Part shown: in pieces, positions 34,423 to 43,142 of the stretch
Numbering within the stretch: position 1 is the stretch's first letter
Layout of the letters: each line of letters starts with the position of its first letter
Program-made: the position numbers and the translations under genes
Notes under the pieces: generated by a model
Seen by the model: the letters and a program-made list of their open reading frames with translations, nothing else
What the model was told of the DNA's origin: nothing
Databases searched by the model: none
NCBI RefSeq assembly: GCF_014287955.1
Contig: NZ_JACOPD010000001.1
Span: 310,001 to 374,000 of the forward strand
Length of the DNA stretch: 64,000 nucleotides
From: Lachnospira hominis (ex Liu et al. 2021)
GTDB taxonomy: Bacteria; Bacillota; Clostridia; Lachnospirales; Lachnospiraceae
Direction: 5' to 3'

Positions 34423-34776
34423 TCAACTCTCATACCGAAAAAACTCCCTCGCCATCATCTCCGCCGTAGCTCGATTATACCCCTTCTTCAAATACCCCTG
34501 CACAATCGTCCCAAACATACTCTTAGCCATTTCATCCTCGATATCACAATATGCCTGCATTTCCCCTGACAAAGCCATTGCCACATACTCTATCGGCTTA
34601 TTATCCAACAATTTGTGTAGCTTTGCCAGCGACTGCTCTGTAGTCCGCAGAGCAGCCTCAACCTCATCGCACTTTATCCGAAGCATATTCCCGTCAACAT
34701 ACCACACCTCAACATATCCGTTGTCCATGTTATAAGCACACTCTGCAATATTATCCAATCTGTTATCATCCATCAT
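34423..34776 (-). CDS. DUF6061-like mobile-element protein
   Basis: A protein of 117 residues. AECAYNMDNGYVEVWYVDGN and LRIKCDEVEAALRTTEQSLA match the small DUF6061 proteins that accompany MobV relaxases on Lachnospiraceae elements (recognition by eye). The C-terminal half is helical (GYNRATAEMMAREFFRY). No function is known. It lies 18 bases downstream of the relaxase gene. Confidence 0.55.
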   Translation of the reverse strand: MMDDNRLDNIAECAYNMDNGYVEVWYVDGNMLRIKCDEVEAALRTTEQSLAKLHKLLDNKPIEYVAMALSGEMQAYCDIEDEMAKSMFGTIVQGYLKKGYNRATAEMMAREFFRYES

Positions 34777-34794
34777 ATCAATCCATCCTTTCGT

Positions 34795-36414
34795 TTATCT
34801 CGCTCCATAAGACCTGTTATACTGTCTTGCCTGTTGCTCCATGCGTTCCTGCTCCTTTACCTTACTGATAATAGTGTTGATTTGCTCCGCACCGGCATAT
34901 CGTTTCACACGCTCCAGATCATCGGCTTTTTCCTTCAATAATTCCGTTTTAGTGTTCATATCTCTAATCTTGCCTTTATAAAATTCTACATCACTTGTGA
35001 GATGCTTAACTTTATCTCGTAGTTGAAGCACTTCCTCTTTTAATCTAACACATTGGATTGTCAAACTTTTTACCGTTTCCTTCAATTTGTTCACAAGAGG
35101 CAACGCTACTTTATCCCGAAATGACTTTGCACTTGTAAATGCTCCCGGCTCTTGAAGTTGCCATTCAGGTTCTTCATCATACTTTCGGACGTCACGCTGC
35201 AACAACTTCTCTGACTGCACCATCTGATTAATACTGCTTTTCAATTTCTCCTGTTGTATTTCAAGCTGGGCATTATCTTTCTGCAGCCTATCCTGCATTT
35301 GTTTTAGTACCTGATTATCCGATTGTAGCGTAGCTTGCTTCTGCTCCAGATCTTCATTATCCTTTTGCAATTTGTTCTGTTCTTGTTCCAATAGCTGGTT
35401 CTCGGACTGTAAAACACTCTGTTTCAACTTTAACTCGCTATTATCTGTCCTCAATTTCCATTGTTGCTGTTCCAAGTGGCGGTTATCGGTCCGTAGTTCC
35501 TCCTTTTTTATTTCAAGGCTTGTATTTTCCACTCGCAATTGTTGATTGCTTGTACTTAATGTTTCGTTATCCCTCTGAAGCGTAGCACCTTCCGCTCTTG
35601 CCTTTTCAATAGCCTCCTCAGCTTTTACCTGCTTAATCGTAGTAGTCATTAATTCCTGCTTCATAGAGGATACTACTTGATCCAATTTAGCAACCTCAGT
35701 GGTCTTTTCCTGCTTTTGACTGTCTAATTCCGCTACTTCCTTCGCTCTCTCCTGCTTTTCAAAGTCCAGTACCGACAAATGCTTTTCATGTGTTCCCTTT
35801 TGAAGCCATTTAACACCGTATCGCTCCATTACCATAGCCAACGCCTGCTTCTCCGCTGCAATCCATTGATTCCACTCTGTAGCGCCTCTCGTGCCACCTG
35901 TAAAACCCTCTGCAGCCAATGCAGATTTTAATGATACTCTTGTATCCAATCCTCGCTTGCTACCTGTAATATATGGCACAAAATCAATGTGTAGATGTGG
36001 TGTTTCCTCATCCATATGCAAGTGAGCAGAAAACACATACAAGTTAGGATTTCGTGCTTGAAACTCGTTCATAAACTCTGTTAATATCTTTTTAGCAAGA
36101 ATCCCTTCTTCACTTTTGGCATTCATATCGTCTTTATTTCCAATTTGAAAAATGACTTCGTGAAAATGTTTCTCCTGCTTGCCTTGTCTGATTTTTTCAT
36201 AATAATCATCAATCACTCGATCCTTACGTTTCTGCTTTGCATTATATCGTTCAAGTGCTTCATCAAACAATTTATGATAAACCTGTTTTATATCTTCATT
36301 ACAAAAATGAACATTAGCACCACTTCTATCACTATCCACATTTTTTGCTGTAAATGCTCGGGTGTTATGATTAACGGAACCTTTTCCTACCATCCCACTA
36401 ATCGTTCTTTCCAT
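34795..36414 (-). CDS. MobV-family relaxase (plasmid recombination/mobilization protein)
   Basis: A protein of about 539 residues. The N-terminal 220 residues are a Mob/Pre relaxase with the histidine motif HLHMDEETPHLHIDFVPYI, the metal site for nicking at oriT. From about residue 225 to 400 there is a long coiled coil built from repeated units (EQEQNKLQKDNEDLEQKQAT). The start is the ATG at 36414, eight bases after GGAGAG. It acts with the MobC protein at 38162 and the putative oriT at 36473 to mobilize the element. Confidence 0.9.
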   Translation of the reverse strand: MERTISGMVGKGSVNHNTRAFTAKNVDSDRSGANVHFCNEDIKQVYHKLFDEALERYNAKQKRKDRVIDDYYEKIRQGKQEKHFHEVIFQIGNKDDMNAKSEEGILAKKILTEFMNEFQARNPNLYVFSAHLHMDEETPHLHIDFVPYITGSKRGLDTRVSLKSALAAEGFTGGTRGATEWNQWIAAEKQALAMVMERYGVKWLQKGTHEKHLSVLDFEKQERAKEVAELDSQKQEKTTEVAKLDQVVSSMKQELMTTTIKQVKAEEAIEKARAEGATLQRDNETLSTSNQQLRVENTSLEIKKEELRTDNRHLEQQQWKLRTDNSELKLKQSVLQSENQLLEQEQNKLQKDNEDLEQKQATLQSDNQVLKQMQDRLQKDNAQLEIQQEKLKSSINQMVQSEKLLQRDVRKYDEEPEWQLQEPGAFTSAKSFRDKVALPLVNKLKETVKSLTIQCVRLKEEVLQLRDKVKHLTSDVEFYKGKIRDMNTKTELLKEKADDLERVKRYAGAEQINTIISKVKEQERMEQQARQYNRSYGAR

Positions 36415-36472
36415 AGGCAATTCTCTCCTTCCTTTTATCTGTCATATTAGCGCCGGAAACGGCGCAGGCTTT

Positions 36473-36548
36473 GTTACTTTCGCCGAAAGTAACGCAAAAG
36501 CACTTTTGACACCTGCGGCATCAAAAATGCAACCTGACAAGTCAGGTT
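36473..36548. other. Putative oriT of the retron element
   Basis: A 21-base palindrome (36473-36493) is followed by AACGCAAAAGCACTTTTGAC and then a second hairpin AACCTGACAAGTCAGGTT (36531-36548). The same succession with compensating base changes lies at 54449-54522 in front of the other MobV gene. Position upstream of the relaxase and conservation of structure support an origin of transfer. Confidence 0.6.
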
Positions 36549-36686
36549 TTGCGCCCTGCCGGGGGCTAATCTGCCTCCGGCAGTCAGTGTCCGCAAGCGT
36601 TCACTGTATTACCACCGCACAACATTTCTCCTTAACCATATCTAACGGGAGCGTGCCACGCACCCGTCATTTACGATTAAGCGAAA

Positions 36687-36920
36687 CTACCACCGAAAGC
36701 TTTCCGGCACACCACGCTTATCCAAATATTCCCTGCGTGCCTTTTCTCGTTCTTCTTCGCTTGGTGCGGTTTTGTACTTCGTATACAGCTCTCTCATTAC
36801 CAGCGCATCTAGTTTCTTTTCAAGACCTTTCTTTATCTCTGGGTATAACTCCTCCTGCTCCAGCAGAAAATACCTCATAAGTGCAATGAAAAGCTCCTGT
36901 GAAATCTGCACATTTTTCAT
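36687..36920 (-). CDS. Small conserved transposon protein
   Basis: A protein of 77 residues, very rich in charged residues. VQISQELFIALMRYFLLEQE, IKKGLEKKLDALVMRELY and the ending AREYLDKRGVPESFRW recur as a small open frame on many Firmicute mobilizable elements; the name complexin-2 used for some of them is misleading. Probably helical and cytoplasmic. Function unknown. It lies between the oriT-like region and the ATPase gene. Confidence 0.65.
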   Translation of the reverse strand: MKNVQISQELFIALMRYFLLEQEELYPEIKKGLEKKLDALVMRELYTKYKTAPSEEEREKARREYLDKRGVPESFRW

Positions 36921-37042
36921 ATCAATCCATCAATCCTTTCCTCTACTATCAAGTCCGCAACAATGCAATATCTATAGATTTTGCAACCTTGCAAGGTTCA
37001 TCTCCGCAATTTCTATATAGTCTGCATTGTTGCATTCTTGCC

Positions 37043-38023
37043 TTAATCTGACTTTACCTTATCCAACTCCCAATACCATGAATTGTTGATTTTCTTCGCC
37101 CGGATACCAAGTTCCTTTTTGGCATTTTCCAGTGTTCTTTTTGAAATCCCCCGCTCATCTGCCATTTCAAAAATCTCATTGCTCTGCACTGCATTTGCCG
37201 TTTCCGCAAGTTCTCGAAGCATTTGCTTTGCCTGCTCCAATTTATTTGCTTTAGGTGCAATTCCCCCAAGCACTTCATCCGCTGTAATCTCATAATCCCC
37301 TAACCAATGAAACCCACTTTCTGACAACATAAATGCCTTCGAATGACCAAATGCAGCTAAATTGTTCTTTATCTGAACTACTGCTCGTGTATTTGCTTCA
37401 CCTTCCACTCTGCCAACCAGAATCACACTTCTTGCTACAGCAAAGAAGTCAATGGAACCCATGCCTCTATATGCCGCCTTATTTCCCGATGCTTTATTCA
37501 TATGACCGATAAGAAGGATTGCACATTGATATTTCTCAGCCAACGCTCCTAATTTCTTTGTCATATCTCTTGCCTCATTTGCTCTGTTCATATCCATTCC
37601 ACCACCCAAATAAGCCTGTATCGGATCTAAAATCAATACCTTTGCCCCTGTTCGAGCAATAGCCTCCTCCAGCCTCTCATCTGCCATAGACAGGGATTTA
37701 TCACTCTCATCAATAACCAATATCTTTTCACAATCTGCTCCTGCAAGCTCAAGCCTTGGCTTTACTGTATCTGCCAAACCATCCTCGGCAGTCTGATAAA
37801 TTACATTTACCGGTTCCTTCACTTTCATATCATTATCCAAGCCCTCACCTCTGGAAAGCTTTGCCGCAATATTCAAAACCAATGTGGTCTTGCCATCCCC
37901 CGGATCACCTTGAATAATTGTAAGTTTTCCGTATGGTATAAACGGATACCATAACCATTCAACTTCCTGTGACTGTATCTCTGACATCCGTATCATCTTT
38001 AATTCCGTCTTTTGTTCTTCCAT
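37043..38023 (-). CDS. RepA/RecA-like AAA ATPase of the mobilizable element
   Basis: A protein of 326 residues starting at the ATG at 38023 behind AGAGGA; the frame is open further 5' but without a ribosome binding site. YGKLTIIQGDPGDGKTTLVL is Walker A, AKVLILDPIQAYLG is Walker B, and LLIGHMNKASGNKAAYRGMG is the sensor region of hexameric RepA/DnaB-like ATPases. A C-terminal winged helix (EIFEMADERGISKRTLENAK) may bind DNA. It probably supports replication of the excised element. Absent from the sister element at 45.7-59.8 kb. Confidence 0.8.
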   Translation of the reverse strand: MEEQKTELKMIRMSEIQSQEVEWLWYPFIPYGKLTIIQGDPGDGKTTLVLNIAAKLSRGEGLDNDMKVKEPVNVIYQTAEDGLADTVKPRLELAGADCEKILVIDESDKSLSMADERLEEAIARTGAKVLILDPIQAYLGGGMDMNRANEARDMTKKLGALAEKYQCAILLIGHMNKASGNKAAYRGMGSIDFFAVARSVILVGRVEGEANTRAVVQIKNNLAAFGHSKAFMLSESGFHWLGDYEITADEVLGGIAPKANKLEQAKQMLRELAETANAVQSNEIFEMADERGISKRTLENAKKELGIRAKKINNSWYWELDKVKSD

Positions 38024-38161
38024 AAGAGTCCTCTCCAATTCAAAATATAATTTGCTCAAAAGAAGAACCTCTGCTATACTCTTATTGTAAATACATATCT
38101 TATTGAACATTAGCAGTTCAATAAGCATGGATAACAGAGGTTTCTCCAGTTATCACAAGTC

Positions 38162-38551
38162 CTAACAGTTGCCGCTGTCAGGACTTTTTTCTTTATCTGT
38201 CTGTTGTCCTTGCCAAAGATATTTCGCTCCGTCCAACATCCAGAGAATTGCCTGCAACATATCCATACAGTCATTTCTCATATCCTCTAATCCTTCAGAA
38301 GATAATGTTACCGCCTGCTGTTCAAATTGCTTTACAACTTCGGATATATTGGTCTGCATATTCTGTAATTCTTCTACCAGTCTGTAAATGACTTCCTTCT
38401 TTCCAACCACACATACACGATTGTATATGCAAGAACGGACAAAATAATCTTTCTTCTGCATACCGCTTGCAAGTATCTTTGCCTCAATCATCTCCCGTTC
38501 TCTTGGTGAAACACGAAAGCTGATTGTAGGATATTTGTGTACTCCACTCAT
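38162..38551 (-). CDS. MobC-like relaxosome protein
   Basis: A protein of 129 residues. TISFRVSPREREMIEAKILA and SGMQKKDYFVRSCIY form the ribbon-helix-helix start of MobC-type mobilization proteins, followed by a helical region. It should bind near oriT and recruit the relaxase. Its start overlaps the integrase stop by four bases (ATGA), tying it to the int-xis operon. Confidence 0.75.
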   Translation of the reverse strand: MSGVHKYPTISFRVSPREREMIEAKILASGMQKKDYFVRSCIYNRVCVVGKKEVIYRLVEELQNMQTNISEVVKQFEQQAVTLSSEGLEDMRNDCMDMLQAILWMLDGAKYLWQGQQTDKEKSPDSGNC

Positions 38552-39609
38552 TGTACATCCTCCTCATTTTCAAGTTCTAACCTATCCGCCAATTCTGCCT
38601 GTTTATTCGGATATAAATGTGAATAGGTATTTAAGGTTGTTTCTATCTTTTCATGCCCAAGCCTTTCCGCTATTGCCAAAGGTTGAAAGCCTAGCTCCAC
38701 AAGTAAGGAAGCATGACTATGACGTAAATCGTGAAGACGAATTCGCTTTACCCCTGTTTCCTTAATGCCACGCACTATTTCATGTTCCATATAAGACTTT
38801 GTAAAACGAAACATTCTCTCATTTGCCATAATCCCATATAAATGGCTACAATACTCTTTTAACTCTTCTGCCAAAAATGGTGGAATACTAATCTTACGAT
38901 TACTTTTCGGTGTCTTGGGCGGAGTTATCAAATCTTTTCCATCCAACCTCTGATATGATTTCGAAACACTTACAATACGATTTTCAAAATCAATATCTTC
39001 ATAGGTCAATGCAAGTAATTCTCCTATACGCATTCCCGTCCAATACAGAAGCAAGAATGCCATCCTTGCCTCCGGTTTCTGATCCATTGAAGGGATAAAC
39101 TGCTTAAACTCCTGCTTTGTCCAGAATTCCATATCATCGGCTTTGCTCTTCCCAATACTTCCTGCTTTTCTGCATGGATTATCTTTCAGGTCATAATATC
39201 TGACCGCATAATTGAAAAGTGCAGCAAGCTGATTATTGATACTTTTAAGATACGTCTGTGCATATCCTTTTTTTATCAATTCATTCTGCCAAGCTCGAAT
39301 ATCCGCTGTCTTAATCTCACACATCTTTTTCTTTTTGAAATATGGTGTAACCTTAAGGTCAAACACATATCTTTTGTTCTTGATTGTGCTTTCCCTCAAT
39401 CGGTTCTCCATATCAGCAAAATAGATCTCCACAAAGTTCTCAAAATTAATATCCAAGTCCTTTTGTTGCTGTTGCCGGAAGTTACGCTCCCACTCCTCTG
39501 CTTCGGCTTTTGTCTTAAAGCCTCTTTTGTTCTTTTTATGACGTACACCCTGCCAGTCCTCATAATAGAACTGGCTACGCCACGTCTTGCCATCTCTTGT
39601 TGCTGGCAT
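38548..39609 (-). CDS. int: Tyrosine integrase of the retron element
   Basis: A protein of 353 residues. The N-terminal arm-binding domain (WRSQFYYEDWQGVRHKKNKR) and SAM-like core-binding domain precede the catalytic part with Arg (YWTGMRIGELLAL), His-x-x-Arg (LHDLRHSHASLL), His (ERLGHEKIETTLNTYSHLY) and Tyr in the last of these. It should insert the element at the 3' end of guaA, as judged from the att repeats at 30481 and 45688. It follows the excisionase gene by 18 bases. Confidence 0.9.
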   Translation of the reverse strand: MPATRDGKTWRSQFYYEDWQGVRHKKNKRGFKTKAEAEEWERNFRQQQQKDLDINFENFVEIYFADMENRLRESTIKNKRYVFDLKVTPYFKKKKMCEIKTADIRAWQNELIKKGYAQTYLKSINNQLAALFNYAVRYYDLKDNPCRKAGSIGKSKADDMEFWTKQEFKQFIPSMDQKPEARMAFLLLYWTGMRIGELLALTYEDIDFENRIVSVSKSYQRLDGKDLITPPKTPKSNRKISIPPFLAEELKEYCSHLYGIMANERMFRFTKSYMEHEIVRGIKETGVKRIRLHDLRHSHASLLVELGFQPLAIAERLGHEKIETTLNTYSHLYPNKQAELADRLELENEEDVQ

Positions 39610-39627
39610 ATCATCATCTCCTCTCCA

Positions 39628-39819
39628 CTAACCAACTGCCATACCATAAAACTTTTCTTCAAAATACTTTGTAGGCACCTTGCCTGAAATCACTCGATAG
39701 CCTTTTTCTTTTAATTCATTGTTAAGACCACGAATGATTTTGTAAGCATATCCTCTTGATACTCCAAGAATCTGTGCCGCTTCATCTGCTGTTACATACA
39801 TCTTCATCGTATTCTCCAT
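39628..39819 (-). CDS. xis: Excisionase-like helix-turn-helix protein
   Basis: A protein of 63 residues. MYVTADEAAQILGVSRGYAY with KIIRGLNNELKEKGYRV is a winged helix-turn-helix of the excisionase/MerR type that bends DNA at attachment arms. It is the first gene of the int operon, with AAAGGAG before the ATG, and is controlled by the operators at 39850-39939. An almost colinear protein precedes the other integrase (56513). Confidence 0.8.
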   Translation of the reverse strand: MENTMKMYVTADEAAQILGVSRGYAYKIIRGLNNELKEKGYRVISGKVPTKYFEEKFYGMAVG

Positions 39820-39849
39820 ATTGAGTTCTCCTTTCCTGTTTTATTTTGG

Positions 39850-39939
39850 TACACTTTTGTGACCTTGTTTGTCCGTATTATATCAGTACACATTTGTGTC
39901 TGTCAAGTATTTATATTAAATTTTTATACACAAATGTGT
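39850..39939. promoter_or_regulatory. Divergent promoter region with three operator repeats
   Basis: TACACTTTTGTGA (39850-39862), TACACATTTGTGT (39887-39899) and TACACAAATGTGT (39927-39939) share the dyad ACACAnnTGTGT. The middle copy lies between TTGACA (39901-39906) and TATAAT (39877-39882) of the minus-strand int promoter, 18 bases apart. The XRE product at 39989 is the likely repressor. Confidence 0.7.
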
Positions 39940-39988
39940 CCCAATGTGATAGAATAGGCTTATCAAAACATAAAGGAGCTGTTTTCAC

Positions 39989-40510
39989 ATGACTACTGGG
40001 GAAAAGATTAAATACTTTCGCAATATGCGTGGAATATCGCAGGAAACGCTTGGTCAGTTATCCGGCATAAACTCCGCAACAATAAAGAAATATGAATATG
40101 GAATCCGTAATCCAAAGCCTGACCAGCTTTTAAAGATTGCCAATGCACTAGGCATCAGCATTAACATTTTCATGGATTTTGATATAGAAACAGTTTCTGA
40201 TGTCTTATCATTACTGTTTAAACTGGATGATCAGATTGATATGAAATTTGAGGCAGATAAGGACGATGAGGGCAATTTCAAGCCATCTACTGTTAAGCTG
40301 TCCTTTAAGAACAATCTCATCAATAAAAAACTCTGTACCTATATGAAAGTTCTGGAAATTCGTGAAAATATGATAAATGCTAAAGATGAATATTCAGAAG
40401 AAGAGTATGCTGACAACCTGAAGCACATCAATGAAAATATCGAAGAAATCAAGCAGCACCTGCTTGATGACAATATGGTTGTCAAAAAGGAACTGACAGA
40501 CTTACCGTGA
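39989..40510 (+). CDS. XRE-family repressor of the retron element
   Basis: A protein of 173 residues. The N-terminal helix-turn-helix (KIKYFRNMRGISQETLGQLS, GINSATIKKYEYGIRNPKPD, QLLKIANALGISINIFMDF) is followed by a domain that is probably for dimerisation or sensing (KPSTVKLSFKNNLINKKLC). It is divergent from xis-int-mobC and probably keeps them off. The start follows AAAGGAG. A homologue sits at the same place in the sister element (56929), where the C-terminal part differs. Confidence 0.85.
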   Translation: MTTGEKIKYFRNMRGISQETLGQLSGINSATIKKYEYGIRNPKPDQLLKIANALGISINIFMDFDIETVSDVLSLLFKLDDQIDMKFEADKDDEGNFKPSTVKLSFKNNLINKKLCTYMKVLEIRENMINAKDEYSEEEYADNLKHINENIEEIKQHLLDDNMVVKKELTDLP

Positions 40511-40574
40511 AAATTTTTCCAAATTAGAGAAATCTCTTGAATTATCAGACATAAGATGATAATATCTAATTAAA

Positions 40575-40675
40575 CAGAAAGCACCCACTCCAAAGGTGGA
40601 TGCTCCGAGTTTAGGCTAAAGAAATGTCCTTATGGACACCGCCTATCCTGTGGATCAGACAGGATAGGCATTTTT
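40575..40675 (+). ncRNA. Putative convergent RNA opposite the holin-like toxin
   Basis: A structured stretch with hairpins (GCACCCACTCCAAAGGTGGATGC and others) ending in a perfect terminator, GCCTATCCTG (40641-40650) with CAGGATAGGC (40660-40669) followed by five T. It runs toward the 3' end of the toxin gene on the other strand and overlaps it at the stop. That is the geometry of Fst/TxpA-type toxin-RNA pairs. No promoter was identified. Confidence 0.4.
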
Positions 40676-40790
40676 ATTTGTGCTTGTTTCTCTTGTCGAG
40701 AAAGGCAAGCAACGCTACAATCAAGCTACCAAAGGACATCAGTAAAGCTAATATCCCAATGAAAATCGTAATGATCTCATAAGCTGTCAT
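40674..40790 (-). CDS. Holin-like small membrane toxin (type I toxin)
   Basis: A protein of 38 residues: an N-terminal TAYEIITIFIGILALL, a continuous hydrophobic span to VALLAFLDK and a basic end RNKHK. This is the putative holin-like toxin (Hol-Tox/TxpA) type, single-span peptides that insert in the membrane and are usually silenced by an antisense RNA. Too short to be noticed by most gene finders. The convergent structured sequence at 40575-40675 is the candidate antitoxin RNA. A truncated relative lies at 16160-16252. Confidence 0.75.
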   Translation of the reverse strand: MTAYEIITIFIGILALLMSFGSLIVALLAFLDKRNKHK

Positions 40791-40799
40791 CGGCGCCAC

Positions 40800-40965
40800 G
40801 TCTACACTTCGTTTCGGTCGGTGCTAAGCAGGTGCCACCGGCACCTAGCACCCCTTCCTATGTATTCCGCCGGTAAACCGGTATCATAAACTCGGGAGTC
40901 TACCTCTACGCTTCGCTCCGGTCGGTGCTAAACAAGCGTCCCCCGGACGCTTAACGCCCTGTCAT
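40800..40965. repeat. Two imperfect repeat units with strong hairpins
   Basis: CTTCG(T/C)T(T/C)CGGTCGGTGCTAA occurs at about 40809 and 40916. Each is followed by a palindrome, AGGTGCC-ACC-GGCACCT in the first and AAGCGTCC-CC-GGACGCTT in the second. Unit GC is higher than the surroundings. No gene is present between the toxin and the VanY cassette; a structural RNA or decayed insertion element is possible. Confidence 0.55.
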
Positions 40966-41125
40966 GGGTACTTTCCTTAGATAGTATCCTAACATAAGAA
41001 CTAATGCTTCTGCAAGAGTACATGCACTTCTTTCAGTTTTTTATTATTTTCTTCCAAGTATTTCAACATGATTATCTACTCCTAGAATCGTTTGTTCTCG
41101 ACATGTTTTTTATATAGTTAAAATA

Positions 41126-41160
41126 CGCCCGGAAGTGGTATCATGCCATCCCGGACGCTC
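41126..41160. repeat. 35-bp direct repeat, left copy, hairpin-forming
   Basis: Starts CGCCCGGAAGTGGTATCATG and ends CCCGGACGCTC. The copy at 45415-45449 differs at one base. CCGG arms pair around the centre, so it can act as a terminator for the VanY gene. The two copies bracket the sigma/ABC/VanY cassette. Confidence 0.75.
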
Positions 41161-41198
41161 ATACAAATTCATTTCATATTATTACTTATGGCCCTCCA

Positions 41199-41918
41199 CT
41201 AATCCAATGTATCAATATACTCTTCCAAGCACATTCCACTCTGATGAATTGCCTCTGACGCGTCTTTTCCTACATAGCGATAATGCCACGGTTCATTAGC
41301 AACTCCCGTAATGCTTGTCTTTCCTGACGGATATCTTTGGATAAAACCATATTTATAAGAGTTTTCAAGTAACCAGTTGTAAACATCATCACGAGAACAC
41401 TTTGAGGTATCTGCATTGATATCTACTGCTATTCCAAGTTGGTGCTCACTTGTCCCCGGCAACGCTACCCACTCCATTGCTGTTTCTTCTGCCATGTGCT
41501 TTGTATATCCCTCACTTCGATAAGCAGCTATTTTATCATCTAAAATCTGTTGCTGTTCCTCTGCGGTTCGGTATCCTTCCCTAACAAAAGGATATACACC
41601 TGCATTCCTCGCATCATCAAACATTTCCTGCAAATATGGGTATATTCTGGAATCAATTTTCTGTCCATTGCTTAGCTCCATAAAATCAATTTCATAAATA
41701 TCAGGAACATAATTATCACGATTGACCAGCATTAACTCCCATCCATACTTGTCACTTGCAGTGTTATGTTCTTCTTGCTTTATTATCCCAAAACTTTTTA
41801 ACTTACTTGAATAATGAATGACACCATTCACTACCAAGAAATACCCAACACAAGCGACCAAGAGCAGAAACATGAACAGAGCCATATTTTTTAGATGGCC
41901 TCTCTTTTTACGTTTCAT
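41199..41918 (-). CDS. VanY-like D-alanyl-D-alanine carboxypeptidase (M15B)
   Basis: A protein of 239 residues. A basic start and one membrane anchor (MALFMFLLLVACVGYFLVV, about 12-31) place the catalytic part outside. The zinc site is in PGTSEHQLGIAVDINADTSK and the last ligand in NEPWHYRYVGKD, both complete. It should remove the terminal D-Ala from muropeptides. It is the last gene of the sigma/ABC operon; its start follows the permease stop without a gap. Confidence 0.85.
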   Translation of the reverse strand: MKRKKRGHLKNMALFMFLLLVACVGYFLVVNGVIHYSSKLKSFGIIKQEEHNTASDKYGWELMLVNRDNYVPDIYEIDFMELSNGQKIDSRIYPYLQEMFDDARNAGVYPFVREGYRTAEEQQQILDDKIAAYRSEGYTKHMAEETAMEWVALPGTSEHQLGIAVDINADTSKCSRDDVYNWLLENSYKYGFIQRYPSGKTSITGVANEPWHYRYVGKDASEAIHQSGMCLEEYIDTLD

Positions 41919-43142
41919 CTATTTTATCTCCGTTTTATGATATATATAATAAATAATCGGCAATAGCACCACGCATAAAATAGGATATATTACCATCATA
42001 ATCGGAATCGAACCAACAACCTTCCCACCTATTTGATACAAATTGAAAAGATTTATAATCTCATTAATCTGCAATAATTGGTCTGGGAATAATCCAAGTA
42101 CACCTTCTAAGAAGTGGAAATTCGACAAGAATAATGGTAAAAACAAACTAACAAATGGAATAGTAACCGCCACTACTGCTGTATGTGTTTTCGCAGATAT
42201 AAGCATAGACAGTAACATACAAAACAATGTTCCAATATAACCGGCTGAAATGGTAAGTACATACAGTTGCACATAAGTAATATTGTAAAAGGACTTCCAA
42301 TACCAAAATCCAGTTTGTATCATTACATTTCCACCACCAAATCCGAGAACCCCTAATACAATGATGGAATATAAAGCAATAAACAGCCAATAAATAGCCG
42401 TTACCACAATAAGCCCTGCTGTAAGTTTGGCTTTCGTTCCTTTATCCCTTCCATACTTTGTCGAGAAAAATATGGAATCTGCCTTCCAGCTAAATTCATT
42501 TGAGAAAATACCAGATACCAAAAATGCAGATACAAGCATGACTAACATTACAATAGTTTGAGCATAGTGTAGTACTGACCCCCATCCATCATAATCCTCA
42601 TAATATAATGGAGCTTTTAGCTGACCATATCTTTCAAGCAAAAAGGCTTTCTCATTTTCATCAAATAACCCTTCTGCATCTTCAGAACCTAGCCATTTTT
42701 CTAAACTTTTTACCCTATTCTCATATAGCTTACCAACTTCATCTTTTGATACAGAATCAATACGATAATAGTTGAAATCTCGGAACTCACAAAATCCGAT
42801 ATTAATCATATCTTTGATTTCTGAAATGCCCTGCACTTTGGAATCATGCAGCATATTGGCTGTGTAATCTCCTTGACGAATTGGGTATTCTTCATTTATC
42901 TTTCTATATTCATCCAAAACTTTCTGCAAGGCTTCTTCGTCCAAAGTGCCTTCCCATTTCTGCTTTTCTGTTCGTAGATCTCTAGCTGCTGCTATTCCTG
43001 TATGCGATACCCCTTGTTCATCAATGTAAGTGATATTTGTAATTGCAAAATAGCAGGATATAATAAGTGAAAGTAGCAGCACAATCATAGATATCCTGCA
43101 GATGGTTTTAGAAAAAATCTTCTTGATTTCATAACGTATCAT
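41919..43142 (-). CDS. ABC-2 type transporter permease
   Basis: A protein of 407 residues. One span near the N-terminus (ISMIVLLLSLIISCYFAI), then a large outside domain (about 35-190), then five more spans including YAQTIVMLVMLVSAFLVSGI and IPIMMVIYPILCVVLLPII. This is the layout of ABC-2 permeases that export lipids or antimicrobial peptides. The start overlaps the ATPase stop by four bases. Works with the ATPase at 43139. Confidence 0.8.
   Translation of the reverse strand: MIRYEIKKIFSKTICRISMIVLLLSLIISCYFAITNITYIDEQGVSHTGIAAARDLRTEKQKWEGTLDEEALQKVLDEYRKINEEYPIRQGDYTANMLHDSKVQGISEIKDMINIGFCEFRDFNYYRIDSVSKDEVGKLYENRVKSLEKWLGSEDAEGLFDENEKAFLLERYGQLKAPLYYEDYDGWGSVLHYAQTIVMLVMLVSAFLVSGIFSNEFSWKADSIFFSTKYGRDKGTKAKLTAGLIVVTAIYWLFIALYSIIVLGVLGFGGGNVMIQTGFWYWKSFYNITYVQLYVLTISAGYIGTLFCMLLSMLISAKTHTAVVAVTIPFVSLFLPLFLSNFHFLEGVLGLFPDQLLQINEIINLFNLYQIGGKVVGSIPIMMVIYPILCVVLLPIIYYIYHKTEIK

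Noticed and set aside
34795-36414. Repeated EQ-rich segments in the relaxase C-terminus, considered as a separate repeat protein.
   Set aside because: They are a continuous coiled coil in frame with the Mob domain, usual for MobV relaxases.
40800-40965. Hairpin repeats considered as a CRISPR array.
   Set aside because: Only two imperfect units of unequal length, no regular spacers and no cas genes.
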